The position numbers were made by a program, and so were the translations under genes. The notes below the pieces were generated by a model, which ran no database searches, was not told where the DNA came from, and saw only the letters and a program-made list of their open reading frames with translations. From Zea mays (taxonomy: Eukaryota; Streptophyta; Magnoliopsida; Poales; Poaceae), in assembly GCF_902167145.1 (NCBI RefSeq), contig NC_050101.1, positions 179,114,428 through 179,178,427 of the forward strand: a stretch of DNA of 64,000 bases, written 5' to 3'. Shown here piece by piece: positions 12,301 to 23,403 of the stretch. How positions within the stretch are numbered: position 1 is the stretch's first letter; each line of letters opens with the position of its first letter.

Positions 12301-12620
12301 CGACGCGCCCCCATTGGGGCGCTGGGGACGTCGACTCGCTCGACAGCCGACGAGGCGCGGCCTCCCGCTTGGCCTTGGTTGCCCCGCCTCCTCCTCCTTT
12401 GGCGGGGGAGAGGACGGGACGAGCTCGAATGTTGTTCTTCCACCACGCGGGGAAGACGTCGTCGATTCCGCCGCCGGCGGGCGGGCTGTCGGCCGCCATT
12501 GTCGTTGTCGCGCGACGGTGGAAGGAGTATCATGTCGTAGCTGCCGTCGAAGGACATGAACTCAAGACTCCCGAAACGGAGCACCGTCCCGGGTCGGAGA
12601 GGTTGCTGGAGACTGCCCAT
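9373..12620 (-). pseudogene. Huck-A gag-protease (broken)
   Basis: The start is ATG at 12618-12620 (M-G-S-L-Q-Q-P), the same as in copies B and C and about 60 bases inside the LTR. An Arg-rich N-terminal part and an acidic segment precede a retrotransposon gag domain (about 11070-10560), a Cys-His knuckle-like CPYHQ...KHTLEEC (about 10325-10280), and a pepsin-type protease with the core L-M-D-G-G-S-S (about 9940). Damage: a 1-base deletion near 12318, TAG at 11653-11655 in place of Gln, and TGA at 9799-9801 in place of Arg. It ends at UAG 9373-9375, in frame with pol and preceded by D-P-K. The same stop is present in copies B and C, so it is probably functional rather than decay. Confidence 0.9.
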
Positions 12621-12660
12621 CTGGAGCTTGACGGGAAGCTGTTCGTCAACACGCAGCAGG

Positions 12661-12678
12661 CCCCTACCTGGCGCGCCA
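12661..12678 (-). other. Huck-A primer-binding site
   Basis: Two bases inside the 5' LTR the minus strand reads TGGCGCGCCAGGTAGGGG. It begins with TGG, as expected for pairing with the CCA end of a tRNA. The identical 18 bases occur in Huck-B at 42962-42979. I did not assign the tRNA. Confidence 0.8.
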
Positions 12679-12680
12679 AC

Positions 12681-14356
12681 TGTCGGCGTTTCAAGACCGG
12701 GGGGTCCCTAAGCCGACGAGTGAGTGTCGCCGCGTGCCCCAGCCCAGATGGGTCGAGCGCGTGGGCGAGCGCGAAGGGGGGAAGGAGCGAGGCGGCCGGT
12801 GAACGGCGTGAGAGAGGTGGGAATCCCGCGGCCTTCGTGTTCGTCCCGCGCCCAGGTCGGGTGCGCTTGCAGTAGGGGGTTACAAGCGTCCACGCGGGAG
12901 AGGGAAGCGAGCGGCCCCAAGAGAGCGCCTGTCTCGTCCTCGTCCCCGCGCGGCCAACCCTCTCTAAGAGGGCCCTGGTCCTTCCTTTTATAGGCGTAAG
13001 GAGAGGATCCAGGTGTACAATGGGGGTGTAGCAGAGTGCTACGTGTCTAGCGGGGGAGAGCTAGCGCCCTAAGTACATGCCGATGTGGCAGCCGGAGAGA
13101 TCTTGGCACCCAGGTGGTGTGATGTCGTGGCCGTCGGAGGAGCGACGGAGCCTGGCGGAGGGACAGCTGCCGGAGCGGTTGAGTCCTTGCTGACATCCTC
13201 CTGCTTCCGTAAGAGAGCTGAGAGCCGCCGTCGTCACAGAGCATGCGGGGCGCCATCATTGCCTATCTGGCGGAGCTAGCCAGATGGGACACCGGTCTTG
13301 TTCTCTGCGGCCCGAGTCAGCTCGGGGTAGGGTGATGATGGCGCTTCCTGTTGACGTGGCTGGCCTGCGCCTTAGGTTGGGCGACGTGGAGGCTCCTCCG
13401 AAGCCGAGGTCGAGTCTGTCTTCCGTGGCCGAGGCCGAGTCCGAGCCCCTGGGTCGGGCGAGGCGGAGGTCGTTCGGCAGAGGCCAGGGCGGAGTCCGAG
13501 CCCTGGGGTCGGGCGAAGCGGAGTTCGTCGTCTTCCGGGACCTAGCCCGAGTCCGAGCCCTGGGTCGGGCGGAGCGGAGTTCGCCGTCTTCCGGGACTTA
13601 GCCCGAGTCTGAGCCCTGGGTCGGGCGGAGCGGAGTTCGCCATCTTCCGGGACTTAGCCTGAGTCCGAGCCCTGGGTCGGGCGGAGCGAAGTTCGTCGTC
13701 TTCCGGGACTTAGCCCGAGTCCGAGCCCTGGGTCGGGCGGAGCGGAGTTCGCCGTCTTCCGGGACTTAGCCCGAGTCCGAGCCCTGGGTCGGGCGGAGCG
13801 GAGTTCGCCGTCTTCCGGGACTTAGCCCGAGTCCGAGCCCTGGGTCGGGCGGAGCGGAGTTTCCTATGGTGCCTTTGGCAGGGCCTGACTGCCTGTCAGT
13901 CTCACTCTGTCAAGCGGCACTGCAGTCGGAGTGGCGCAGGTGGCGCTGTCCTTTTGTCAGGCCGGCCAGTGGAGCGGCGAAGTGACGGCGGTCACTTCGG
14001 CTCTGCCGGGGGGCGTGCGTCAGGATAAAGGTGTCAGGCCACCTTTGCGTTAAATGCTTCTGCGATTCGGTCGGTCGGTGCGGCGATTTAGTCAGGGTTG
14101 CTTCTTAGCGAAGGCAGGGCCTCGGGCGAGCCGGAGATGTGTCCGCCGTTGGAGGGGGGCCTCGGGCGAGACGAAAATCCTCCGGGGCTGGCGGTCCTTG
14201 TCCGAGGCTAGGCTCGGGCAAGGCATGATCGAGTCGCTCGAATGGACTGATCCCTGACTTAATCGCACCCATCAGGCCTTTGCAGCTTTATGCTGATGGG
14301 GGTTACCAGCTGAGAATTAGGAGTCTTGAGGGTACCCCTAATTATGGTCCCCGACA
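12681..14356 (-). repeat. Huck-A 5' LTR (right end)
   Basis: The LTR is 1,676 bp, the promoter LTR of the minus-strand element. It differs from the left LTR by scattered substitutions only. The tandem 56-bp array is at about 13545-13859. Confidence 0.95.
12986..12992 (-). promoter_or_regulatory. TATA box of the Huck-A 5' LTR
   Basis: The minus strand reads TATAAAA within CCTATAAAAGGAAGG. The box is conserved at the same LTR position in the other copies (817-823, 42663-42669, 53119-53125). Confidence 0.7.
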
Positions 14357-14361
14357 AACTT

Positions 14362-15313
14362 GCTTTTAGTTTCTCAATTATGTAAAATGGGCTACAATTG
14401 TCTTTTTACGGATATAGGTGTTACTGTCTTTAGAAGAAGTGATGATTCAGTAGCTTTTAAGGGAGTGTTAGAGGGTCAGCTATACTTAGTTGATTTTAAT
14501 AGAGCTGAACTCGACACTTGCTTAATTGCTAAGACTAACATGAGTTGGCTCTGGCATCGCTGACTAGCCCACGTTGGGATGAAGAATCTTCACAAGCTTC
14601 TAAAGGGAGAGCACATTTTGGGGCTAACCAATGTTCATTTTGAGAAAGACATGATTTGTAGCGCATGTCAAGCAGGGAAGCAAGTTGGTGTTCATCATCC
14701 ACACAAGAACATCATGACGACTGACAGGCCACTGGAGCTACTCCACATGGATTTATTCGGCCCGATTGCTTACATAAGCATCGGCGGGAGTAAGTACTGT
14801 CTAGTTATTATGGATGATTATTCTCGCTTCACTTGGGTATTCTTTTTGCAGCAAAAATCTCAAACCCAAGAGACTTTGAAAGGATTCTTGAGACGGGCTC
14901 AAAATGAGTTCGGCTTGAGGATCAAGAAAATAAGAAGCGACAACGGGACAGAGTTCAAGAACTCACAAATTGAAGGCTTTCTTGAGGAGGAGGGCATCAA
15001 GCATGAGTTCTCTTCTCCCTACACGCCACAACAAAATAGTGTGGTAGAGAGGAAGAATAGAACTCTACTTGACATGGCAAGGACCATGCTTGATGAGTAC
15101 AAGACTTTGGATCGGTTTTGGGCCGAGGCGGCCAACACCGCTTGCTACGCCATCAACCGGTTATATCTACACCGAATCCTCAAGAAGACATCATATGAAC
15201 TCCTTACCGGTAAAAAGCCCAATGTTTCATATTTTAGAGTCTTTGGTAGCAAATGCTTTATTCTTGTTAAAAGGGGTAGAACACCATCCTCGGCGATATT
15301 CATAAGGGGGTAA
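14362..15313 (+). pseudogene. copia pol continued: GAG-pre-integrase and integrase
   Basis: The frame resumes after Huck-A with V-S-Q-L-C-K-M-G. The WHR-LAHVG block belongs to the pre-integrase zinc-binding region, but the codon after WHR is TGA (14561-14563), normally Arg. Integrase follows with the zinc-binding C-x2-C (CSACQ), MDLFGP (first catalytic Asp), SDNGTEF (second Asp) and QNSVVERKNR (Glu). Near 15283, after VKRGR, the sequence jumps to a segment that normally lies far downstream, before RT, so the INT-RT linker has been deleted. The last residues before the stop at 15313 are out of frame. Confidence 0.92.
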
Positions 15314-16901
15314 CCACTCGATCTCGTGTTGCTCATTTTTGTGAACATTACTCTTTTGTTTCCTCTATTGAGCCACACAGGGTAGAGGAAGCACTTCTAG
15401 ATTCAGATTGGGTGTTGGCGGTGCAAGAGGATCTCAACAACTTCACGAGGAATGAGGTATGGCATTTAGTTCCACGTCCTAACCAAAATGTTGTAGGAAC
15501 CAAGTGGGTCTTCCGCAACAAGCAAGATGAGCATGGTGTGGTGACAAGGAACAAAGCCCGACTTGTGGCCAAAGGGTATTCACAAGTCGAAGATTTGGAT
15601 TTTGGTGAAACCTATGCACCCGTAGCTAGGCTTGAGTCAATTCGTATATTACTTGCCTATGCTACTTACCATGGCTTTAAGCTCTATCAAATGGACGTGA
15701 AGAGTGCCTTCCTCAATGGACCAATCAAGGAAGAGGTCTATGTTGAGCAACCTCCCAGCTATGAAGATAGTGAGTATCCTAACCATGTTTACAAACTCTC
15801 AAAGGCGCTTTATGGGCTCAAGCAAGCCCCAAGAGCATGGTATGAATGCCTAAGAGATTTTCTTATCACTAATGGCTTCAAAGTCGGAAAGGCCGATCCT
15901 ACTCTCTTTACTAAAACAATTGAAAATGATTTGTTTGTATGCCAAATTTATGTTGATGATATCATATTTGGGTCTACTAACAAATCTATTTGTGAAGAGT
16001 TTAGTAGGATCATGATACAAAAATTCGAGATGTCTATGATGGGGGAGTTGAAGTTTTTTCTAGGATTTCAAGTCAAGCAACTCCAAGAGGGCACCTTCAT
16101 TAGCCAAACGAAGTACATTCAAGACATACTCACCAAGTTTGGAATGAAGGATGCCAAGCCCATCAAGACACCCATGGAAACCAATGGGCATCTCGACCTC
16201 GACACGGGAGGTAAATCCGTAGATCAAAAGGTATACCGGTCGATGATAGGTTCTTTACTCTATTTATGTGCTTCTCGACCGGATATTATGCTTTCCGTAT
16301 GCATGTGTGCAAGATTCCAAGCCGATCCTAAGGAAGTTCACCTTAGGGCCGTGAAACAAATCTTGAGATATTTAGTTTATACTCCTAAGTTTGGCCTTTG
16401 GTACCCCAAGGAATCTACTTTTGATTTAATTGGATATTCAGATGTTGATTGGGCAGGGTGTAAAATTGATAGAAAGAGCACATCAGGGACTTATCAGTTC
16501 TTGGGAAGATCCCTGGTGTCTTGGGCTTCAAAGAAACAAAATTTCGTAGCTCTTTCTACGCCGAAGCCGAGTACATTGCCGTAGGCCATTGTTGCGCGCA
16601 ATTGCTTTGGATGAGGCAAACCCTTAGGGACTATGGTTATAAATTAACCAAAGTTCCTCTCCTATGTGATAATGAGAGTGCAATTCGCACGGCGGATAAT
16701 CCCGTTGAACATAGTCGCACTAAGCACATAGCCATTCGGTATCACTTTTTGAGAGATCACCAACAATGGGGGGATATCGAGATAGCCTATATTAACACCA
16801 AAGATCAATTAGTCGATATCTTTACCAAGCCTTTAGATGAGAAAACCTTTACCAAACTTAGGCATGAGCTAAATATTCTTGATTCTAGGAATTTTGATTG
16901 A
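15314..16901 (+). pseudogene. copia pol continued: reverse transcriptase and RNase H
   Basis: A long open frame carries the copia RT: W-V-F-R-N-K, the K-A-R-L-V-A-K-G-Y block, [19 protein letters not shown], and the catalytic Y-V-D-D (about 15952-15963). RNase H starts at [10 protein letters not shown] 1-base deletion near 16560 shifts the frame inside RNase H; the other frame then runs through CDNESAI and the D-I-F-T-K-P-L motif to TGA at 16899-16901. The RT core itself is intact. Confidence 0.93.
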
Positions 16902-17694
16902 TTCTTTGCACACATAGCTCATTTATATACCTTTGATCATATCTCTTTTATGTGTATGACTAATGTGTTTTCAAGTGTATTATTATGCTTAGTCATAAAA
17001 TTGAAAGGGAAATGGAGTATTCGGCAAAGACGACGCTTCCACTCAACTCCATTGACATTTGCCGATACTCCGCATCGCTCTCCACTTTGGTATAATCTTC
17101 ACTCATATCTATTTGTTTGCCATTGGAGAGAAAGTGTATGGGCTTATATTTCACTCACAAGTATCCGTTTTTGGTGATTCATGCCAAAGGGGGAGAAAGT
17201 ATGAGCCCAAAGCAAAAGGACCGCACCACCACCGAATTTTAAAAATGAAGTTTTTCAAATTGATATCTTATTATGTTCAAAAGGGGAAGAAAGTTCTAGC
17301 ATCTTCAAAAACTTGTAAAACCCTCTTGAACACTAAGAGGAGAATTTCATTAAGGGAGAGTTTTGGTTAAGTCAAAGGAAAAGCAAGCATTTGAAACAGG
17401 GGGAGAAAATTTCAAATCTTGAAAATGCTTCTTTCAATCTTATTCATGTACCTTTGACTATTTGCAAAAGGTTTTTGAAAAGAATTTTACAAAGAATTTG
17501 CAAAAACAAAACTTGTGATGCAAGCGTGGTCCAAAATTTTAAATAAGAAGAAAACCATCCATGCGTATCTAATAGAAATAAGTATTGGTTTAATTTCAAG
17601 CAACCTTTGCACTTCTTTATGCAAACTAGTTCAATTCTGCACTTTTTATATTTGCTTTGGTTTGTGTTGGCATCAATCACCAAAAAGGGGGAGA
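16902..17694 (+). other. copia 3' untranslated region and polypurine tract
   Basis: The stretch between the pol stop and the 3' LTR has no gene. It contains several purine-rich blocks (AAAGGGGGAGAAAG near 17187, AGGGGGAGAAAA near 17398). It ends in the likely polypurine tract AAAAAGGGGGAGA at about 17682-17694, directly before the LTR. Repeated purine blocks are usual in the 3' region of SIRE-group elements. Confidence 0.7.
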
Positions 17695-17695
17695 T

Positions 17696-18874
17696 TGAAA
17701 GGGAAATAAGGTCAAACATTTCCATATGAATTTTGGTGGTTGAATTGCCCAACACAAATTATTGGACTAACTAGTTTGCTCTAGATTATGAGTTCTACAG
17801 GTGCCAAAGGTTCAACACAAACCAATATAAAGTCCAAGAAAGGGTTCAAATAAAAAGAGCAAAAGACAACCGAAGTGTGCCCTGGTCTGGCGCACCGGAC
17901 TGTCCGGTGTGCCACCGGACACTGTCTGGTGCACCAGGGAGGATCAACTCAAACTTGCCAGCTTCGGGAATTTGGGGAGGCCGCTCCGCTATAATTCATC
18001 GGACTGTCCGGTGTAACACCGGACTGTCCGGTGTGCCAGCAGAGCAATGGCTACTTCACGCTAACGGTTGTCTGCAAAGGAACAGTGAAACGCTATAGTG
18101 CGCGCCTGTGCGCGCAGAAGTCAGAGCAGGCGTCAGAAGGCGCACCGGATAGTGAACAGTGACTGTCCGGTGGCCCAGTTGTCAGAAGCTCCAACGGTCG
18201 AACCCTAACGGTTGGGTGACGTGGCTAGCGCACCGGACTGTCCGATGCGCCATACGACAACAGCCTTCCCCAACGACCATTTTGGTGGTTGAGGCTATAA
18301 ATACCCCCAACCACCACACTTCAATGCATCCAAGTTTTCAGCCATCAAACCTCATACAAGAGCTCTAGACTTCACTCCAAGACACAAACAAAGAGATCAA
18401 ATCCTCTCCCAAGTCCAAAGATCATTCCAATCAAATAGTGACTAGTGAGAGAGTGATATTTGTGTTCTTTTGAGTTCTTGCGCTTGGATCGCTTTCTTCC
18501 TTCCCATTTCTTGTTCTCAAGTGTTTTGTAACCAAGGCAAGAGACACCAAGTGTGTGGTGATCCTTGCGGGGTCTAAGTGACCCATGAGATAAGGAGAAA
18601 GCTCACTCGGTCTAAGTGACCGTTTGAGAGAGCGAAAGGGTTGAAAGAGACCCGGTCTTTGTGACCACCTCAACGGGGAGTAGGTTTGCTAAAACCGAAA
18701 CTCGGTAAACAAATCACCACGTCTCACTCTTCATTTGCTTGTGATTTGTTTTCACCCTCTTTTTCGGACTTGTTTATATTTCTAACGCTAACCCCGGCTT
18801 GTAGTTGTGCTTAAGTTTATAATTTTCAGATTCCGCCTATTCACCCCCCCCCCCGCCGCTCTAGGCAACTTTCA
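17696..18874 (+). repeat. copia 3' LTR
   Basis: The LTR is 1,179 bp. It starts TGAAAGGG and ends CAACTTTCA, so its ends form the inverted pair TGAAAG/CTTTCA. It has several palindromic CACCGGACTGTCCGGTG-type motifs in its first half, a TATAAATA box at 18296-18303 and a poly-C run near the end (18844-18854). The related but older LTR fragment at 22530-23403 shares its tail. Confidence 0.9.
18296..18303 (+). promoter_or_regulatory. TATA box of the copia LTR
   Basis: TATAAATA follows GGTTGAGGC, about 600 bases into the LTR, with a C-rich start region 3' of it. This is the expected U3/R position. Confidence 0.65.
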
Positions 18875-18879
18875 AATAG

Positions 18880-19060
18880 GTAGTAGGCTAAAAAATTGCT
18901 ATTGAAATTAGCTAGCTAACAAATAGCAAGCTAACTGTTAGCTAATTTGTAAAAGTAGCTAATAGCTGAATTATTAGCTAGACTGTTTGGATGTCTTTAG
19001 ATAATTTTAGTAGCTAGCTATCAGCTCTAGTGCATTCAAACACCACCCTAGTCTAGTGCA
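18880..19060. mobile_element. MITE remnant
   Basis: An AT-rich stretch repeats GCTAG/TAGCTAA motifs and ends with CATTCAAACACCACCC, whose complement (GGTGGTGTTTGAATG) is the usual end of grass hAT- or Tourist-like MITEs. The left end is missing, cut by the copia element at 18874. The class is uncertain. Confidence 0.4.
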
Positions 19061-19857
19061 GTGCTGACAGTAGTATTGCTTGGAGCATGTTAAAGTTGGG
19101 TGTTTGTGTGAAGCTGTGAGATTATGTCTTGGATGGGGGTTGTCTTGCCCTTTTATAGCTCAAGGGTAGAAGTTACAATGAGAACTTGTATTCTCCTAGG
19201 TGGAGTTCGACCTCCCGCCTTTGGGCCTCGTAGCCTTTATGGTGTCGTCTGCTGGATCATGCGTCGTCGTACCCTGGTACGGCGTCGGGTCTTGTCCGCC
19301 CGTCAATGGGTTCCTATAGATGTTCCGATATAGACGTAGTGATGCTTGGTGGGTCCGGTCGAGTCAAATCGAGGTGAGGTTTAGGGGTGTCTTTAGTATA
19401 GCTTCATCTTCCGTCATCCCCTTAGCGTCACCTTTCATCATTTATAGGTGTATGCCTGGTACGGCATATTGCCCCGCCCCTTCTGGCGTATGGGTCAATG
19501 TAGAGACCACGATGCTAAGGTCCCTGCGGCTAGGGTTGTTCGGTCCCACTGGTCAGCGGGGATACATATCCAGCGTCGTGTTTGATAGAGACCCTTCGGT
19601 ACCGCTTGCACGGTCTAGGCACGGCTCGGTGATGTCCCATCGTGCCGACGTGGCTCGATAGTACTAGGTCATCTCTACCTTTCAATGTAGGTGTTCGGCG
19701 GGTAGGTTGGTCGGTGGCCCTACCTTGCTGGGTTGCTCGGCGGGTAGGTTGGTTGGCAGCCCCACCTCGGCAGTATTTGTTCGGCGGGCGAGCCAGTCTA
19801 TTAGTGGGCCGTCTTTGGGAGGCCTTTTTGGTACCCTGTTCTCACGTACCCGACACT
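19061..19857 (-). repeat. gypsy LTR-like segment, minus orientation
   Basis: GC-rich and without a convincing gene. The right end read on the minus strand starts TGTCGGGTACGTGAGAAC, a typical gypsy LTR start. CTTTTATAGC near 19150 gives a minus-strand TATA-like box. An internal motif, TTCGGCGGGTAGGTTGGT, occurs about three times between 19690 and 19790. No partner LTR or duplication is seen. Confidence 0.4.
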
Positions 19858-19861
19858 TGCT

Positions 19862-20166
19862 GAGTACCAACCATAAGTGTACTACTTGTTGCTGAATTTG
19901 TCGCTCAGTACAAGGACACCAGAAAAATGATTACTATGAAGAGTTCGAGGATTTCTAGGCTCTTGTCACCCCAGTCAACCAATGCGCGGAGTCACCGTTC
20001 TCGTTCAGTTTCTTTTGTTTATTTTATTTTATTTTGTAAAGACAATTTATTTATGTAATAAAGTTTATGGCATTAGTTTCTATAGATTAAAGTCATCATA
20101 TATATAAAATATGATCCTAGCACAAATATACGATGTTTCTAGATTTGTCCCGAATTTCGGGTGTGA
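19862..20166 (+). repeat. gypsy LTR tail, plus orientation
   Basis: The stretch ending CCGAATTTCGGGTGTGACC, with GTAATAAAGTTTATGGC upstream of it, resembles the end of Tekay/Del-type maize LTRs (recall). There is no coding content. Confidence 0.4.
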
Positions 20167-22529
20167 CCACCAGAGGATAACGTCGCCACCAATCCCACCA
20201 TCAATGCTAGCTAAGAAGGTATACCGAAGTTCACACCTCAGTTAGATTAGGAATAACTCATCATCGGTGTGTACTTCTATTGGATTGACATTCTAAGGAG
20301 GAGGAACTTAGGGAGATCCTAAGGATCACAGCAATCTAACAACTGTGTCGCAAGAAGAATGCAATTCTAGGGTTGAGATGAGCTAAACCCTTTTATGTAC
20401 ACGCACGTTTCATAGGTTGAAATATCAAGTTTACGTTCCTAGTTATATTTAGTACTATCTAATTCTCGAATATTTGCCGTCTGCTAGTCTATTTTATACT
20501 AAAACGTAAAAAATAAGAAAAGAATGGAGAGAGTATAATGATATATTCTATGCTCAATCTAACGATGCTTACTCGGTATCATAATTATTAATTAATAACA
20601 TCTCGTGTAGATTTGGTTAAATGTAGACTTGTTTGATTCCTGATTTGTGGACGGAGGAATTATACTTGACGCGTCGACAAAAACGAAAAAAAAGTAGTTG
20701 GTAATGCGGCAAATATATATAGCTGACGTACGTAACATGATCAGCATGCATCACAGGTACAAGTAGTGAGATCCGCGTTGTATAAAGTTGTTGAGCACAA
20801 GAGACATGAGGATCCGGTCGCTATCATTATCATCATACCAGCCCATGCCTCTCAGTCTCAGCTTGCAATGAATTGAAGGAGGTGAGTTGCTAACTGATGC
20901 TTCGTAAAACATTGGTAAGCAAACAAACAACCTTAAAACGGGTCAATGAGACCGAAACCACCGGGTATTAAAATCAACACATGCTGATAATGCTAGTAGG
21001 TCGCCAAATTCTGCTGCAATGTCCAACGAAGAAAGATTTCTGCGAAATTAAGTACAGATCATAATACTGTTTGACACTGTATTTGAGCAATGGGTATCAC
21101 TATCCACTCACTCCAGTACCTTTGACTTTGAGCAATGGTTATCGGTAGATCGCTGAGCTAACAGTCCATCAAGCTGGTCAACAAGCAAGTCGTCCAAGCA
21201 AACAGCTAGCGTATGTTCGTATGCACTAAACAGCTAGTGTCTTGGTTAATAATGCTAAATATATTTTTTATTGTCTTTTCCCTTCGAATTAAAGTCAGCT
21301 GTTTGGTCTACTGCAACTGCAATTTATAGCGACAAAAACAATATAGAATAAGTACGAATTAAAGTCAAGCGAATAGATTGTTGGTTAATGCTAGACAGAC
21401 ATATTTGTCCTTGGATTCTTAAAAGGATTCAAAAAAAAAAGCAAGGGATTAAATGTTAAAAAGAAATTGCTAGAGAAGAGCGCTAGGCTGCTGGCGTGTT
21501 TCAGCGCGCCGGCGGACACCCATGGTGCTCGCCGGCGTTCACATGCTGACGCTACCACAGTAGCACACTACTACTCCGACGATCCGACAACTGCTACTGG
21601 TGCACGGAACACACGGCCGTGAATGTGACGGGTGTCCGCGTCACGGTCGGGGCCGTGTCTGCCGGCCGGCGATGCCAACACGCCGACGTGAGGTGGGCAT
21701 GGGCAGCAACTAGCACGTGCGGCGGCAATCACGTCGGTGTTGCCTGGCCGGCCGCCGGCGAAGGATGGACGACTGGAGTGGACTGGAGGAGCAATGCAAA
21801 TACCCACCGGACACGGACACGGACACGCAGCAGCGTTGCCGCTCGTCCCATTTGTCAACGAAAGCTATCGGAAGCCAAGCCATCGACATCGACATTGCAC
21901 AGGCCGCTTGCTTGGGCTGAATGTCTTGTCTGATGGGCTCACGGACTCAGACCTGCCTCTGCTCTGCAAGGAGAAGCAAGGAAGACGAGACAGGACACCC
22001 GGTCTCCTCTCAAGAAGGAAGAAGCCACTGTCCGCTCCTGCGTCATGCCACACGCCCACACCCAGCAGCAATTCCCAGACTTGCCTTGGCCCTTGGACAG
22101 GATTGGAGACCCAACCCATAAACTTGCACGTGACTTTTACAACTTTGGTCTCTATTCATGTATACGGTATAGCTTGTTTGGTTGTTATGCAACCAAAGAA
22201 GCCATTGTTCTAGTAGTGTTAAGTTACACATGTTGTTGGAAGCCACCATTCCTGCCTAGCTTATATGAATGTCCACATCGAAGCTATTTTCTGCGAGCGT
22301 TGGATTTTTAGATGCAAGAACGTTGTGTTGTGTTGGATACGAGAATACAGTTAAGCTTATTATGGATAATTTGGTCTTAAACATAATTAGTATGTATGTC
22401 CTCTAAATATGATACGATGAAGTGCTAAGGGATTTTTATGGAAAGACTTAGATGACATGTTTACAACTATATCCGTTACTTAGAAGTTCTATTATTTAAA
22501 AGTGCTAAGGGAATTTTATGGACCCCCTG
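20167..22529. other. intergenic, nothing recognised
   Basis: Mostly AT-rich. A GC-rich island spans about 21480-22050, with several overlapping frames on both strands and a short GGACAC repeat. None of these frames gives a recognisable domain, a favoured strand or a splice pattern. An imperfect duplication of about 20 bases (TGCTAAGGGA then TTTTATGG) occurs at about 22423 and 22502. Confidence 0.5.
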
Positions 22530-23403
22530 TCAGACTGTTCTGGTATGTGACTGTCCCGAAGGTTTGCAGTCTTGTCAGGTGCACCGGACTGGATCCATGT
22601 GCCACTGTACCATCGCCACTTAAGGAAACGGGTGACGCCTAAGAGGGGGAGGGGTGAATTAGGACTTCTAAAAACTATGTCTAAACTAGGCCACAAATAA
22701 ATCCCTATAGCAAAACCTATGCAAATAATCAAACTAGAATGTGCAAACTAGGTTTTGTCTAACGGTTGCTATCTCTACTGCAATAGCTAAGTTTCAATCC
22801 TAAACAATTTAAGTATAAAGACAAGATTGAAACTTAAATGCTCTAATATAAATGCGGAAGCTAAAGAGTAAGCTAAAGAGCAAAGACATACACTCCAAGA
22901 CACGATCAAATGATCAAATCCTCTCCAAGTTCAAAAATCAACTCAAGTGCTTAGTGACTTGAGAGAGGACCATTTGTGTTTCTTTTGACTAATTGTGTGG
23001 TGATCCTTGCGGGGTCTTAGTGACCCGTGTGATTAAGGAGAAGCACTCAATCGGTCTAAGTGACCGATTGAGAGAGAGAAAGGGTTGGAATAAATCCGGC
23101 CTTTGTGGCCTCCTCAACGGGGACAAGGTTCTTTGGAACCGAACCTCAGTAAACAAATCGCCATGTTCACTCGTGTTGATCTTCACTCGATTTGTTTCTC
23201 CCCTTTCCTTTCTCTAAAGTTTCCTTGCTCATATTGATTTGAGTTTGCACCCAAGGTTATCTGCATTGATTGAGCAACTCATAGCAAGAAGAAATATCTT
23301 CCACACTCTGAATTGTTTCTAACACTAACCATTGGTATAGTGCGTGTTCAAAGTTTATAAATTTCAGGTTTCGCCTATTCACCCCCCATCTAGGCAACTT
23401 TCA
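22530..23403 (+). repeat. degraded copia LTR fragment (SIRE group)
   Basis: The last ~540 bases match the tail of the LTR at 17696-18874, including CTTGCGGGGTCTTAGTGACC, the agag-rich AAAGGGTTG block, and the end TTCACCCCCCATCTAGGCAACTTTCA (given here only as a description; ends at 23403). The start contains GCACCGGACTG motifs of the same LTR type. The middle has diverged and the left boundary is uncertain. It is joined directly to a truncated gag on its right. Confidence 0.65.

Larger units (their letters stand above)
512..14356 (-). mobile_element. Huck-A: full-length Ty3/gypsy element, Tat lineage (Huck-like)
   Basis: The element is 13,845 bp long with two LTRs of exactly 1,676 bp, 5-bp target duplications, TG...CA ends, a primer-binding site and gag-PR-RT-RNH-aRNH-INT all on the minus strand. 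INT after RNase H places it in gypsy; a second, archaeal-type RNase H after the first and a long 3' region are hallmarks of the Tat lineage. LTR length and start sequence fit maize Huck (recall). By eye the two LTRs differ at roughly 30-35 positions without length change, about 2%, implying a recent insertion. It cannot act alone: gag has one frameshift and two in-frame stops, and pol has one frameshift. Confidence 0.93.
1..18874 (+). mobile_element. Ty1/copia element, SIRE/Maximus lineage (Opie/Ji-like), 5' part outside window, split by Huck-A
   Basis: The 3' part of a copia retrotransposon runs from the end of gag through protease, integrase, reverse transcriptase and RNase H to a 3' LTR ending at 18874. 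The order INT before RT defines copia, and the wording of the protein matches maize Opie/Ji elements (recall, not search). The coding sequence stops at 511 and resumes at 14362; the 13.8 kb between is Huck-A. The copia copy is dead: an in-frame stop before the protease D-S-G, a stop at 14561-14563, a deletion near 15283 between INT and RT, and a 1-base loss near 16560. Its 5' LTR lies upstream of the window. The base after the 3' LTR begins AATAG, a candidate right-hand target duplication. Confidence 0.93.

Noticed and set aside
21571..22213. Overlapping frames in the GC-rich island at 21.5-22.1 kb
   Set aside because: Frames on both strands with low-complexity Asp/Thr/His repeats and no domain; could be a decayed gene but nothing supports a call.
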